DNA of 64,000 nt from JACVRW01 sp963819635 (GCA_963819635.1 CAWFWX010000006.1:186001-250000), one strand, 5' to 3'. Positions 7,861 to 16,018 are shown, counted from the stretch's first letter. Notes: generated by a model from the sequence alone, not told the origin. Numbers and translations: made by a program.

Positions 7861-8819
7861 CCCACCTCGTCCATCAGCTTGAGCGCCTCGTCGAGGCGCT
7901 CCCCGGCGCGGGCCACGTCGATCGGGTCGCGCTTGAAGGTCCCGAACTGGGCGATCTCGTCAGACGGCTTGGCCCCGCGGACGACCGGGAACTCGTGGTT
8001 GTTCTGGGCGAAGATCTCCTGCTCAGCGGGCTGGCGCAGGTAGTCGATCAGCTCGCGCGCCTCCTCGGCGTGGTCCGAGCCGCGCACTACGCCCAGCCCT
8101 GAGAGGTTCACGTGCGTTCCGCGGCCCTGCTGGTCGGCCCACACCGGCGCGACCGGGAAGTCCGGGTCCTCCTCGAGCTCGCGTCCGAGGTAGTACGAGT
8201 TCGTGAGCCCGACGTCGCAGTCGCCGTCGGCGATCTTCTCCAGCACGTCGGTGTCCGACCCGAAGATCTGGGGGTCGTTCGCCATCCAGCTGCGGAGCAT
8301 CCGCTCGGTGGCCGCGCGGCCGTCCTTCGCGAGCCGGTCGGCGACGAACGAGACGTTGTACTCGCTCGTGCCCGAGCGAAGGCAGAGCTTCCCCTTCCAG
8401 CGCGGGTCGCCGAGGCCGGCGTAGGTGGTCACGTCGTTCGGCCCCACGCGCTCGGTGGAGCGCATGATCGTGCGCGCACGCTCGGTGAGCGGCTTCCAGG
8501 AGTCGATGATCCCCGCGTCCTGGGCCCGCCAGAGGTTCGCGGCATCGACCGTGATCAGCACGTCGGCCGGCGTGTTCGAGCCCTCGGAGCGGAGCCGCTC
8601 GTACAGCTCGGACGCCGATCCGCCGCGGATCGTCAGGTCGATGCCCTTCTCCTTGGCGAAGTCCTCGAACGGCTTCTCCTCGCCGTAGTGCGAGCGCGCC
8701 GAGTAGAGGACGAGCTCGTCCGACGAGGAGCCGGACGTGGCCAGGACCACCCCGACGAACGCCGCCACCAGCAGCACCGTGCCGCCGATCACGATCGCGA
8801 GCAGCCGGCGTCGCGACAT
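7851..8819 (-). CDS. iron(III) ABC transporter substrate-binding protein
   Basis: This is an extracytoplasmic solute-binding protein of 322 residues. It starts with a Sec signal or membrane anchor, RRRLLAIVIGGTVLLVAAFVGVVLA, with no Cys lipobox. The mature start DELVLYSARSHYGEEKPFEDF is characteristic of FbpA/FutA iron-binding proteins. The conserved paired tyrosines occur in LTNSYYLGRELEEDP, and LCLRSGTSEYNVSF and HVNLSGLGVVRGSDHAEEA are also family-like. It captures Fe3+ outside the membrane for the FbpBC complex. The preceding small lipoprotein ends one base before or at this start, so the four genes are one transcript. Confidence 0.92.
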   Translation of the reverse strand: MSRRRLLAIVIGGTVLLVAAFVGVVLATSGSSSDELVLYSARSHYGEEKPFEDFAKEKGIDLTIRGGSASELYERLRSEGSNTPADVLITVDAANLWRAQDAGIIDSWKPLTERARTIMRSTERVGPNDVTTYAGLGDPRWKGKLCLRSGTSEYNVSFVADRLAKDGRAATERMLRSWMANDPQIFGSDTDVLEKIADGDCDVGLTNSYYLGRELEEDPDFPVAPVWADQQGRGTHVNLSGLGVVRGSDHAEEARELIDYLRQPAEQEIFAQNNHEFPVVRGAKPSDEIAQFGTFKRDPIDVARAGERLDEALKLMDEVGWD

Positions 8820-9055
8820 CAGGGCGCCGTCTCGGTCTCCGTCTCGGGCGCGGTCTCGGCCTCGGTCTCGGCCGTGCCGGTCGTCTCCGTCCCGGTGGCG
8901 CCGCCGGTCGCAGTCCCGGTCGTCTCCGTGCCTGTCCCGTTCTGGAAATTGACGTCGCCCTCGCGGTCCTCGCCGCAGGCGGCAACGCCGATCGCCGCGC
9001 CGCCTCCGAGCGCCGCCGCGATCGCAACGGTGGCCGTCCGTCTGAGCATGCGCAT
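8819..9055 (-). CDS. small Thr/Glu-rich lipoprotein heading the iron operon
   Basis: This is a 78-residue predicted lipoprotein. The signal region RRTATVAIAAALGGGAAIGVAAC ends in a lipobox with Cys27, so the mature protein would be lipid-anchored. The rest is a low-complexity tail of Thr, Glu, Gly and Ala (GTETTGTATGGATGTETTGT, then alternating ET). Such tails are usually flexible linkers or cell-wall spacers. It is the first gene of the iron operon and its stop touches the binding-protein start. The ATG at 9055 lies inside the iron box; an in-frame ATG at 9049 may be the real start. It may help anchor or present iron, but no homolog is recognised. Confidence 0.6.
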   Translation of the reverse strand: MRMLRRTATVAIAAALGGGAAIGVAACGEDREGDVNFQNGTGTETTGTATGGATGTETTGTAETEAETAPETETETAP

Positions 9056-9073
9056 TAGGGTAGCCTAACTCCT
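9055..9073. promoter_or_regulatory. IdeR/DtxR-like iron box
   Basis: The sequence TTAGGGTAGCCTAACTCCT matches 14 of the first 15 positions of the DtxR/IdeR consensus TTAGGTTAGSCTAACCTAA; the last four positions diverge. TTAGG and CCTAA also form an inverted repeat. It lies between the iron importer operon (minus strand) and sufB (plus strand), exactly where an iron-responsive repressor would be expected to act on either or both. The match is seen; binding is inferred from knowledge of actinobacterial IdeR/DtxR sites. Confidence 0.7.
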
Positions 9074-9121
9074 ACCTGTCCGGGTCTGGAAAGCCTCCTG
9101 CGCGCGCTATCCTCGAAGGCG

Positions 9122-10522
9122 ATGGCAGCCACTGACAAGACCCGTGTCCAGAAGCCGAGCGCGATCCAGGAGGACGAGCAGGGACAGCTCGTCGCCAGGA
9201 AGGGCATCTCGCGAGAAGTCATCGAGGAGCTCTCCAAGATCAAGGGCGAGCCCGGCTGGATGCGCGAGAAGCGCCTCAAGTCGTTCGAGATCTTCGAGCG
9301 CAAGCCGATCCCGACCTGGGGCGTCGACCTCTCCGACCTCGACCTGTCCGAGCTCGTCCTCTACTCCCCGCCGACGGCCGGCCGCTACGACAGCTGGGAC
9401 GACGTCCCGAAGGAGCAGAAGGACACCTTCGAGAAGCTCGGCATCCCGCAGGCGGAGCGCGAGCACCTCGCCGGGGTCGTGGGCGTGTGGCGCCAGGAGC
9501 CCTTCTACGAGGGGCTGAAGAAGGAGTACGCGGACCTCGGAATCATCTTCTGCGCCATGGACACGGCTGTCACCGAGCACGAGGACCTCGTCCGCGAGTA
9601 CTTCATGAACAAGTGCGTGCCGCCGCAGGACAACAAGTTCTCGGCGCTGCACGGCGCGGTCTGGTCAGGCGGCTCGTTCCTGTACGTCCCCAAGGACGTG
9701 AAGGTCGACCTCCCGCTCCAGGCGTACTTCCGCATGGAGGGCTCCGGCGAGGGCACCTTCGAGCACACGCTGATCATCGCCGACGAGGGCTCCGAGGTGA
9801 ACTACATCGAGGGCTGCACGGCGCAGACGTACTCCGCCAACTCGATGCACTCGGCGGTCGTCGAGATCTTCGTCAAGGAGGGCGCGAAGGCGCGCTACAC
9901 GACCGTCCAGAACTGGTCGAAGGACGTCTTCAACCTGAACACGAAGCGCGCGATCGTCGAGGCGCACGGCACGGTCGAGTGGGTCGGCGGCTCCATGGGC
10001 GCCAAGAAGGTCATGCTCTACCCCGGCTCCTTCCTGATCGGGGAGGGCGCCCGCGCCGACCACCTGAACGTGGGCGTCGCGTCGGGCGACGTGTGGAAGG
10101 ACACCGGCGCGAAGGTCGTGCACCTCGCGCCGAACACGACCTCGAACATCCTCGCCAAGTCGATCTCCAAGGACGGCGGGATCATGGGCTACCGCGGCCT
10201 CGTCCGCATGGGCCACAACTCGCAGGGCTCGAAGGCCCACGTGCAGTGCGACGGCCTGATGATGGACGACCGCTCGCGCTCGGACACCTGGCCCGACATC
10301 CAGATCCAGAACCCGCACGTGACCGTGGCCCACGAGGCCGTGGTCGGCAAGATCTCCGACGAGCAGCTCTTCTACCTGCAGTCGCGCGGCCTCACCGAGG
10401 AGGAGGCGGCGGCGATGATCGTGAACGGCTTCATCGAGCCGGTCACGAAGGAGCTGCCGATGGAGTACGCCGTCGAGCTGAATCGCCTGATCCAGCTCGA
10501 GATGGTCGACTCCATCGGCTAG
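9122..10522 (+). CDS. sufB: Fe-S cluster assembly scaffold SufB
   Basis: This is the SUF scaffold subunit, 466 residues, close to the usual 465-495. Family signatures are seen throughout: YFMNKCVPPQDNKFSALHGAVWSGGSFLYVPKDVKV, EGSEVNYIEGCTAQTYSANSMHSAVVEIFV, TVQNWSKDVFNLNTKRAIVE, GAKVVHLAPNTTSNILAKSISKDGG, and the C-terminal GFIEPVTKELPMEYAVELNRLIQLEM (shown here by parts). SufB normally works with SufC and SufD to build and transfer 4Fe-4S clusters in the cytoplasm. No sufC, sufD, sufS or sufU follows; the next gene is on the opposite strand, so those partners must be elsewhere. The iron box lies about 50 bp upstream. Confidence 0.95.
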   Translation: MAATDKTRVQKPSAIQEDEQGQLVARKGISREVIEELSKIKGEPGWMREKRLKSFEIFERKPIPTWGVDLSDLDLSELVLYSPPTAGRYDSWDDVPKEQKDTFEKLGIPQAEREHLAGVVGVWRQEPFYEGLKKEYADLGIIFCAMDTAVTEHEDLVREYFMNKCVPPQDNKFSALHGAVWSGGSFLYVPKDVKVDLPLQAYFRMEGSGEGTFEHTLIIADEGSEVNYIEGCTAQTYSANSMHSAVVEIFVKEGAKARYTTVQNWSKDVFNLNTKRAIVEAHGTVEWVGGSMGAKKVMLYPGSFLIGEGARADHLNVGVASGDVWKDTGAKVVHLAPNTTSNILAKSISKDGGIMGYRGLVRMGHNSQGSKAHVQCDGLMMDDRSRSDTWPDIQIQNPHVTVAHEAVVGKISDEQLFYLQSRGLTEEEAAAMIVNGFIEPVTKELPMEYAVELNRLIQLEMVDSIG

Positions 10523-10534
10523 CTCACGAGCTTC

Positions 10535-11245
10535 CTAGCGGCGGCAGGGAGCCGTCGCGGTCTTGGTCTGGCTTCCGTCGGTGTAGACGTTCTGGAACTT
10601 CAGCGTCCACTTCTTCGAGGCGGGGCAGCCGATGGACTCGACGCCCTTGACGAGCGAGAACTGGAGCACGTCGATCGCGCTCCGGACGCCGGTGAGCGGC
10701 TGCTGGATGTTGCTCGGGATGGCGACCTTGATCGTGCGACCGCCGGTCACCTTGCCGATCAGCATCTCGTGGATCGGGAGCGGCTTGAGCGTGTCGAGCC
10801 ACAGCCCGAGATCGCCGCTCTTCGTGACGTAGGCCCGCACGTCGATCTCCGACTTGAGGCTGCCGTCGCCGGCGGCGGCGGTCACATGACCCGCACCGAT
10901 CTTCGAGCCCTTCGGGCAGACGCTGTCCGACTTCGCCTGGTTGGCCTTGATGGGATCGCAGCGCAGCTTCTTTGGCCACGCCTTGCCGGTGAAGCGCTGC
11001 TCCTTCGGCAGGGTGATGTTCAGGGAGCGCGAGGTGGAGGCCAGGCCGCCGGAGGTCGTGGTCTGCGTCATGGCGATGGAGATGCTCGCCGGGCGCGGCT
11101 TCTTCGCAGTACCGGCCTTCTGGGACTTCGAGGTGGTCTTGAAGCCGAGGTTCATGAGCGTGTCGGCGCTGTTCGCGAACGCGACGCCCGGTACGGCGAG
11201 GAGGAGGGCGCCGGCGAGCGCGCCAGTGAGGATCTTGCGAGTCAA
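10535..11245 (-). CDS. secreted protein, paralog of the 13.3-kb gene
   Basis: This is a predicted exported protein of 236 residues with no catalytic motif. The TTG at 11245 is chosen because GGAAAGG lies about 7 bases upstream and it places the signal peptide LTRKILTGALAGALLLAVPGVAFA at the N-terminus. The mature part has pairs of cysteines (RCDPIKANQ, VCPKG, IGCPAS, APC) likely to form disulfides. The segment LPIHEMLIGKVTGG...IPSNIQQPLTGVRSAIDVL resembles LPIHTAIDGKFVKRKIGG...VPPNLKHPLTGVDNSVRR in the gene at 13307-14116, and both end in an IGC...C element. The role is unknown; a beta-rich surface or envelope protein is likely. Confidence 0.75.
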   Translation of the reverse strand: MTRKILTGALAGALLLAVPGVAFANSADTLMNLGFKTTSKSQKAGTAKKPRPASISIAMTQTTTSGGLASTSRSLNITLPKEQRFTGKAWPKKLRCDPIKANQAKSDSVCPKGSKIGAGHVTAAAGDGSLKSEIDVRAYVTKSGDLGLWLDTLKPLPIHEMLIGKVTGGRTIKVAIPSNIQQPLTGVRSAIDVLQFSLVKGVESIGCPASKKWTLKFQNVYTDGSQTKTATAPCRR

Positions 11246-11337
11246 GGGACTGCCTTTCCAGGTTGTTGACCGACGGACAACAGGAAGATAAGAAAGGTTT
11301 GTATGGCGCACCTAAATTCCGGGAATAGGGTCCTGGC

Positions 11338-12552
11338 GTGATCGAGGGATCCGTGGCATCCGGCTTCGAGGAGGTGCGTCGCGAGTTCGAGCGCAACTTC
11401 GCGTCGCGCAACGAGCTGGGCGCCGCCTGCGCGGCCTACGTCGGCGGCGAGAAGGTGGTCGACCTCTGGGGCGGCGTTCGTGACGCGCGCGGCGGGGAGC
11501 CGTGGGAGGCGGACACGCTCGTGCTCGTCTACTCGACCTCGAAGGGGCTGGCGGCCATGACGCTCGCGCTCGCCCACTCGCGCGGGTGGCTCGACTACGA
11601 GGAGCGCGTCGCGAGCTACTGGCCCGAGTTCGCGCAGGCCGGGAAGGGCGAGGTCACGGTGCGCCAGCTGCTTGCCCATGAGGCCGGCCTTCCCGTCGTC
11701 GACGAGCCGCTCGACGCGCGGCTGCTGGCCGACTTCGACGCCCTGGCCGCCGTGATCGCCCGCCAGCAGCCGCACTGGAAGCCGGGTACCCGCCACGGCT
11801 ACCACGGCGTGAGCCTCGGCTGGTACGAGGGCGAGCTGATGCGGCGCGTCGACCCGGAGCACCGGACGCTCGGGCGCGTCTTCGCGGATGAGATCGCCGC
11901 ACCGCTCGGGCTCGAGGTGTACTTCGGCGCGCCCGAGGACTTCCCGCGCGAGCGCCTGGCGCGGATCGAGCGCGTCCCGGCGTGGAAAGCGCTGCCGCAG
12001 ACCCGACACCTCCCACGAGGGATGGCGCTAGCGATGGCGAACCCGCGCTCGCTCTCGTTTCGCACCTTCGCCAACCCGCGGCTGCGCCGCCCGGCGGACC
12101 TCGACCGCTCCGAGTATCGCCAGGTGGAGTTCCCGGCGGGCGGCGCGCTCGGCTCCGCGCGCGACATCGCCCGCGCCTACGCAGCCTTCGTCAGCGAGCC
12201 GCCGGAGCTGGGCCTCGCCCCCGCGACGCTCGACGAGCTCACCCGCTTCCCGCCGCGGCCGCTGCACGGCTGGCACGACGAGGTGCTCAAGGTCGACACC
12301 GCATTCTCGCTGGGGTTCGCGCGACCGCTCGGCGAGTTCCGCTTCGGGTCGAGCGCGCGGGCGTTCGGACATCCCGGCGCCGGCGGCTCGTTCGCGTTCG
12401 CCGACCCCGATCGCGGCGTGGCGTTCGCGTACGTCATGAACCGGCTCGGCTTCCATCTGAACGACGATCCGCGCGAGAAGGCATTGCGGGATGCTCTCTA
12501 CCGGTGCCTCGGTTCAACCCTCCCGCCTCGCGTGCCGATGCCCCTCGGGTGA
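11338..12552 (+). CDS. class C beta-lactamase-fold serine hydrolase (esterase)
   Basis: This is a 404-residue member of the serine beta-lactamase/EstB esterase family. The nucleophile motif is S66-T-S-K69 (VYSTSKGLAAM), the second motif is the Tyr in WKPGTRHGYHGVSLGW, and the third is HPGAGGSFAFADP, which replaces the KTG box as in esterases. There is no signal peptide, so it is cytoplasmic. This suits EstB-like esterases that cleave small esters better than true beta-lactamases. The GTG at 11338 is used; a second GTG at 11353 is possible. Its stop overlaps the GTG of the SpoIIM-like gene, so the two are co-translated. Confidence 0.88.
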   Translation: MIEGSVASGFEEVRREFERNFASRNELGAACAAYVGGEKVVDLWGGVRDARGGEPWEADTLVLVYSTSKGLAAMTLALAHSRGWLDYEERVASYWPEFAQAGKGEVTVRQLLAHEAGLPVVDEPLDARLLADFDALAAVIARQQPHWKPGTRHGYHGVSLGWYEGELMRRVDPEHRTLGRVFADEIAAPLGLEVYFGAPEDFPRERLARIERVPAWKALPQTRHLPRGMALAMANPRSLSFRTFANPRLRRPADLDRSEYRQVEFPAGGALGSARDIARAYAAFVSEPPELGLAPATLDELTRFPPRPLHGWHDEVLKVDTAFSLGFARPLGEFRFGSSARAFGHPGAGGSFAFADPDRGVAFAYVMNRLGFHLNDDPREKALRDALYRCLGSTLPPRVPMPLG

Positions 12553-13247
12553 GCGTCAATGACCTCGTGCTCGTCCAGGGCATGCGCGACACCAAGCTCG
12601 CGCTCGAGCGCTGGAATCGAGAGCCCGGCGTGGTCCTCCGCCCCTGGTGCCTCCTCAGCGCCGCGATCGCGGTGGCGCTGCTCGTCGCCGTCTACGCGGT
12701 GGCGGAGCTCAGCACGCCGGACCGGACGATCTACCTGATTCCCGGCTACAACGCGGACGTCACGATCGCCGACTACGGCCGCGTCCTGTTCCGCAACTCG
12801 CTGGTGCTCGCCCTCCACGCGCTCGCGTGCGTGGCCGGCTTCATGGCCGGCAGCTCGCTGCCGCTGTCAGCGGCGCACCGCAGCGGCGTCTCCAGGTGGG
12901 TCCACGAGAAGGCGGGCCCGTTCGCGATCGCCTTCGTGGCCGCGGCCACGCTCTTCTCGCTGTGCACGCAGGCGTACATCATCGGAGGCGGGGCAGCCTC
13001 CATCGCCGGCCAGATCGGGACGAGCCCCAGCAACCTGATGCTCGCCCTGCTTCCGCACGCGGTGCCCGAGCTGTTCGCGCTCTTCCTCCCGCTCGCCGCG
13101 TGGATGATCGCGAGCCGCCGCGGCGACTGGCAGGAGCTGCTCGCGGCCACCTTCGTCACCGTCGCCATCGCGGTCCCGATCCTCCTGGCGGCCGCCGCGA
13201 TCGAGGTGTGGGTGTCGCCCCACCTCCTCGTCTCGCTCGGCAACTGA
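12549..13247 (+). CDS. SpoIIM/DUF95-like integral membrane protein
   Basis: This is a 232-residue membrane protein with five to six hydrophobic segments. The C-terminal part, NLMLALLPHAVPELFALFLPLAAWMIASRRGDWQELLAATFVTVAIAVPILLAAAAIEVWVSPHLL (about residues 155-225), has the pattern of stage II sporulation protein M family proteins, including the HAVPEL motif. In firmicutes SpoIIM acts in engulfment, but actinobacterial homologs occur without sporulation and their job is unclear. The GTG at 12549 overlaps the esterase stop as GTGA. A strong hairpin terminator follows 8 bp after the stop. Confidence 0.75.
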   Translation: MSVNDLVLVQGMRDTKLALERWNREPGVVLRPWCLLSAAIAVALLVAVYAVAELSTPDRTIYLIPGYNADVTIADYGRVLFRNSLVLALHALACVAGFMAGSSLPLSAAHRSGVSRWVHEKAGPFAIAFVAAATLFSLCTQAYIIGGGAASIAGQIGTSPSNLMLALLPHAVPELFALFLPLAAWMIASRRGDWQELLAATFVTVAIAVPILLAAAAIEVWVSPHLLVSLGN

Positions 13248-13255
13248 AAGCAAAC

Positions 13256-13277
13256 GGGGCGGCCCGAAGGCCGCCCC
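13256..13277. terminator. perfect GC hairpin between convergent genes
   Basis: GGGGCGGCC at 13256-13264 and GGCCGCCCC at 13269-13277 form a perfect 9-bp stem with a CGAA tetraloop. It sits 8 bp after the SpoIIM-like stop and 29 bp before the stop of the convergent secreted-protein gene. It can serve both directions. There is no U-tract, which is common in high-GC genomes. Confidence 0.8.
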
Positions 13278-13306
13278 GCTCGCAATAAGCCGCGTCTAGG
13301 CGACTG

Positions 13307-14116
13307 CTAGCACTTCGACTGCTTCGTCGCCGTGAACGTCTGCTGCGTCGGCGAGCTCGCGGTGACCTCCGTCTTGAAGGTCGCACGCACGAGGCGCTTG
13401 CCGCCCTTGCATCCGATCTTCTCGTAGAAGCCACGCTTCTGGCCGTTCTTCTTCGCCGTCCTCAACTTGAGGATGTTGTCCGAGCGGCGGACCGAGTTGT
13501 CCACGCCCGTCAGCGGGTGCTTCAGGTTCGGCGGAACCGTGAACACGAAGTCGCTGGAGGTGACCCCACCGATCTTCCGCTTCACGAACTTACCGTCGAT
13601 CGCGGTGTGGATCGGAAGCGCGCATCCCACCGTGTCCGACTCGAACGAGGGCGGGATGGGCGGTCCGCCGTCGAGGCGGAGGATCATGCCGTGCCCGTTG
13701 TTGTAGAGCGCCAACTTCAGGTTGCACGGGGTGCTCGCCGACAGCGACTGGTCGGTGCTCGGGCCGGCCGCGTTCTTCACCAGGCCGGTGCCCACGAGCG
13801 CCTTCTTGCACTTCGCCGGGGCGCTCGGCTCGTTGTCGAGATCACTGAACGCGCACTTCGGGAACAGCTTCGGGTTCGTTACAAGACCCTCGGACCCGAT
13901 CGCGTACTCCTCGATCACGGTCGCGCGCTTGCTGGGGTCACTCTCCTCGACCTGGAAGCCGAACTTGAGGGCGGTGGGGATGGGCTTGGCCTTCGAGCCC
14001 TTCCCGGGCACCGTGGTCGACCCAAGATGGACCTTGTAGACGTTCGCGGCAAAGGCCACGCTCGCGAGCGCGGCGACCGCGGCAATCGCCAAAACGGCGA
14101 TGGACAGCTTTCGCAT
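13307..14116 (-). CDS. secreted protein, paralog of the 10.5-kb gene
   Basis: This is a predicted exported protein of 269 residues. The signal peptide is MRKLSIAVLAIAAVAALASVAFA. The ATG at 14116 is preceded by an unusually strong GAGGAGGAGGA Shine-Dalgarno stretch at 14117-14128, which suggests high expression. Several Cys residues (FPKCAFS, PAKCKKA, TPCNLKL, VGCALPIH, KIGCKGG and the final C) point to disulfides. It shares the core LPIH...GK...GG...P.N..HPLTGV with the gene at 10535-11245. No enzyme motif is recognisable. It could be an envelope or adhesion protein. Confidence 0.75.
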   Translation of the reverse strand: MRKLSIAVLAIAAVAALASVAFAANVYKVHLGSTTVPGKGSKAKPIPTALKFGFQVEESDPSKRATVIEEYAIGSEGLVTNPKLFPKCAFSDLDNEPSAPAKCKKALVGTGLVKNAAGPSTDQSLSASTPCNLKLALYNNGHGMILRLDGGPPIPPSFESDTVGCALPIHTAIDGKFVKRKIGGVTSSDFVFTVPPNLKHPLTGVDNSVRRSDNILKLRTAKKNGQKRGFYEKIGCKGGKRLVRATFKTEVTASSPTQQTFTATKQSKC

Positions 14117-14212
14117 TCCTCCTCCTCGAGGGGTGAGACGGGTACTGAGACGTAAGCGGGGTGCCAGCCTACAACAGCTTCAAAGCCCGGTTGTTGCGGC
14201 ATTCTGTTTGGC

Positions 14213-14983
14213 GTGCGCCCACCCGCCGACGCCGAGATCTACGCCCCGGAGTTCCCCAGGGGGCTCGAATGGCTGAACGTCGCCTTCCTCCGCATGAACA
14301 CGTTGATGGGGCGCGGGGCCGTGCTCGTGGAGTTCTGGGACTTCGCTCGCATCAACTCGCTGCGCACCCTGCCGTACCTCGTGGAGTGGCATCGCCGCTA
14401 CGCGGACGAGGGCCTGCGTGTGATCGGAGTGCATACGCCGGGCTACTCGTTCGGACGCGACCGAGAGACCGTGGCGCGCGCCGTCGAGCGTCTCGAGATC
14501 CCGTACGCCGTGGCGCTCGACCCGGACTACGAGGTCTGGCGCATCTACGGGAACAGGGGCTGGCCCGGCCGCTACGTGTTCGACCGGACAGGCAGGCTCG
14601 CGCTCGTGCACTACGGCGAGGGCGAGTACGCGGACACCGAACGCGCCATAGGCGAGTGCCTCGGGATCGAGGTCGAGCCGATGGAGCCGCTGCGCCCCGA
14701 GGACGCGCCCGGAGTCCTGCTCGAGCCGCAGACCGCCGACATCGCACTCCCGGCCGACCGCGACCGGCTCGAGCTGGTGCGCGACTGGACCGACGGCGAG
14801 GACTGGATCGCCGCGGCCGACGCCGGGGCGGCGGCGAGCTTCAGCTACAGCGCCGGCGCCGCCTACGCGGCGCTCTCCGGGGGCGGCGTCGAGCCCGGGC
14901 TCCACGAGGTGGATGGAACGGTCGAGGCGGAGTCACCGGGCCTCCGCCTCCACGGCGTGCAGTTCACGCCCCAAGCGCCCTGA
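14213..14983 (+). CDS. thioredoxin-fold protein lacking the redox cysteines
   Basis: This is a 256-residue protein with a TlpA/DipZ-type thioredoxin-like domain in residues 35-160. The strand-helix element VLVEFWDFARINSLRTLPYL aligns with the DipZ active-site segment, usually FWTxxCINCLRTLPYL. Both cysteines are replaced here, by Arg46 and Ser49. The family segments RVIGVHTPGYSFGRD and IYGNRGWPGRYVFDRTGR (cis-Pro) are kept. The C-terminal part (170-256) resembles the beta-rich DipZ C-domain. It has no signal peptide. It is likely a redox-dead scaffold or binding protein. The GTG at 14213 is used. It is convergent with ispH. Confidence 0.8.
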   Translation: MRPPADAEIYAPEFPRGLEWLNVAFLRMNTLMGRGAVLVEFWDFARINSLRTLPYLVEWHRRYADEGLRVIGVHTPGYSFGRDRETVARAVERLEIPYAVALDPDYEVWRIYGNRGWPGRYVFDRTGRLALVHYGEGEYADTERAIGECLGIEVEPMEPLRPEDAPGVLLEPQTADIALPADRDRLELVRDWTDGEDWIAAADAGAAASFSYSAGAAYAALSGGGVEPGLHEVDGTVEAESPGLRLHGVQFTPQAP

Positions 14984-15012
14984 GCCTTCGCATTCCATCG
15001 TCCTCGGCCCTC

Positions 15013-15029
15013 GGCTTGCCTAGCAAGCC
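15013..15029. terminator. hairpin between convergent genes
   Basis: GGCTTGC and GCAAGCC form a perfect 7-bp stem with a CTA loop, between the thioredoxin-like gene (ends 14983) and ispH (ends 15059 on the other strand). It probably ends transcription from one or both sides. Confidence 0.6.
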
Positions 15030-15058
15030 TTCGGACCTGCGTCCTCGGCCTGCTCGGC

Positions 15059-16018
15059 TCAGGACGCTTGTGCCGCCAGGGCCTTCCTGATCTCCTTGGG
15101 GAGCATGAATCGGACGTCCTCCTGGACGACCTCGAACTCGGAGACGTCGCTCGTGCCGCGGGCCCTGAAGAAGTCGATCAGGCGCTGCACGAGCTCCTCG
15201 GGTGCGCTCGCTCCGGAGGAGATTCCGACGACGCGCTTGCCGTCGAGCCACTCCTCCTGGACCTGGGTCTCGTTGTCGATCAGGTGCGACTCCGCGCCGT
15301 GGTCGCGCGCCACCTCCACCAGCCGGTTCGAGTTCGACGAGTTGCTCGAACCGATCACGAGCACGAGGTCGCACTCGCCCGCCATCTGGCGTACGGCGAG
15401 CTGGCGATTGGTGGTCGCGTAACAGATGTCGTCGGACTTCGGCCCGGTGATGTTGGGGAAGCGCTCGCGCAGGCGCCGGATGATGCGGTCGGTCTCGTCC
15501 ACGCTCAGCGTCGTCTGGGTCAGGAAGGCCACGCGGTCGGGATCCGGCAGCTCGAGCCGGTCAACGTCTTCCTCGGTCTCGACCAGCACGAAGTGGTCGG
15601 GCGCCTCGCCCATCGTGCCCTCGACCTCCTCGTGGCCCTCATGGCCGATGAGGACGATCGTGTACCCGTCGGCGGCGAACTTCTTCGCCTCCACGTGCAC
15701 CTTCGTGACGAGCGGGCAGGTGGCGTCGATCGTCGTGAGCCGGCGCGTCTCTGCGTTCGCGTGGACGGCGGGTGACACCCCGTGCGCGGAGAAGACGACC
15801 GTCTCCCCCTCGGGCACCTCCGTCTCCTCCTCCACGAACACCGCCCCGCGCGCGCGAAGCTGCTCGACCACGTGCTTGTTGTGCACGATCTCCTTGCGCA
15901 CGTAGACCGGCGGGCCGTACAGCTCGAGGGCGCGCTCGACGGTCTGAACGGCGCGGTCGACGCCCGCGCAGTAGCCGCGCGGCGCGGCGAGCAGCAGCTT
16001 TTCGGGAGCGGCGGCCAT
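15059..16018 (-). CDS. ispH: 4-hydroxy-3-methylbut-2-enyl diphosphate reductase IspH
   Basis: This is the last enzyme of the MEP isoprenoid pathway; it reduces HMBPP to IPP and DMAPP with a 4Fe-4S cluster. The 319 residues match the family length. The three cluster cysteines are Cys17 (RGYCAGVDRA), Cys101 (IDATCPLVTKVH) and Cys199 (SDDICYATTNRQ). Other family motifs are EIVHNKHVV, VVFSAHGVSP, GHEGHEEVEGT, SSNSSNSNRLVE and ISSGASAPEELV, with the catalytic Glu in the HEGHEEVEGT area. The ATG at 16018 gives a normal N-terminus. It stands alone and is convergent with its neighbour. Its need for Fe-S clusters links it to the sufB/sufT genes here. Confidence 0.96.
   Translation of the reverse strand: MAAAPEKLLLAAPRGYCAGVDRAVQTVERALELYGPPVYVRKEIVHNKHVVEQLRARGAVFVEEETEVPEGETVVFSAHGVSPAVHANAETRRLTTIDATCPLVTKVHVEAKKFAADGYTIVLIGHEGHEEVEGTMGEAPDHFVLVETEEDVDRLELPDPDRVAFLTQTTLSVDETDRIIRRLRERFPNITGPKSDDICYATTNRQLAVRQMAGECDLVLVIGSSNSSNSNRLVEVARDHGAESHLIDNETQVQEEWLDGKRVVGISSGASAPEELVQRLIDFFRARGTSDVSEFEVVQEDVRFMLPKEIRKALAAQAS

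Noticed and set aside
11262..11281. GTTGT...ACAAC inverted repeat before the first secreted-protein gene, similar to one at 14171-14194
   Set aside because: Spacers differ (10 and 14 bases) and the arms are only five bases; chance is likely.
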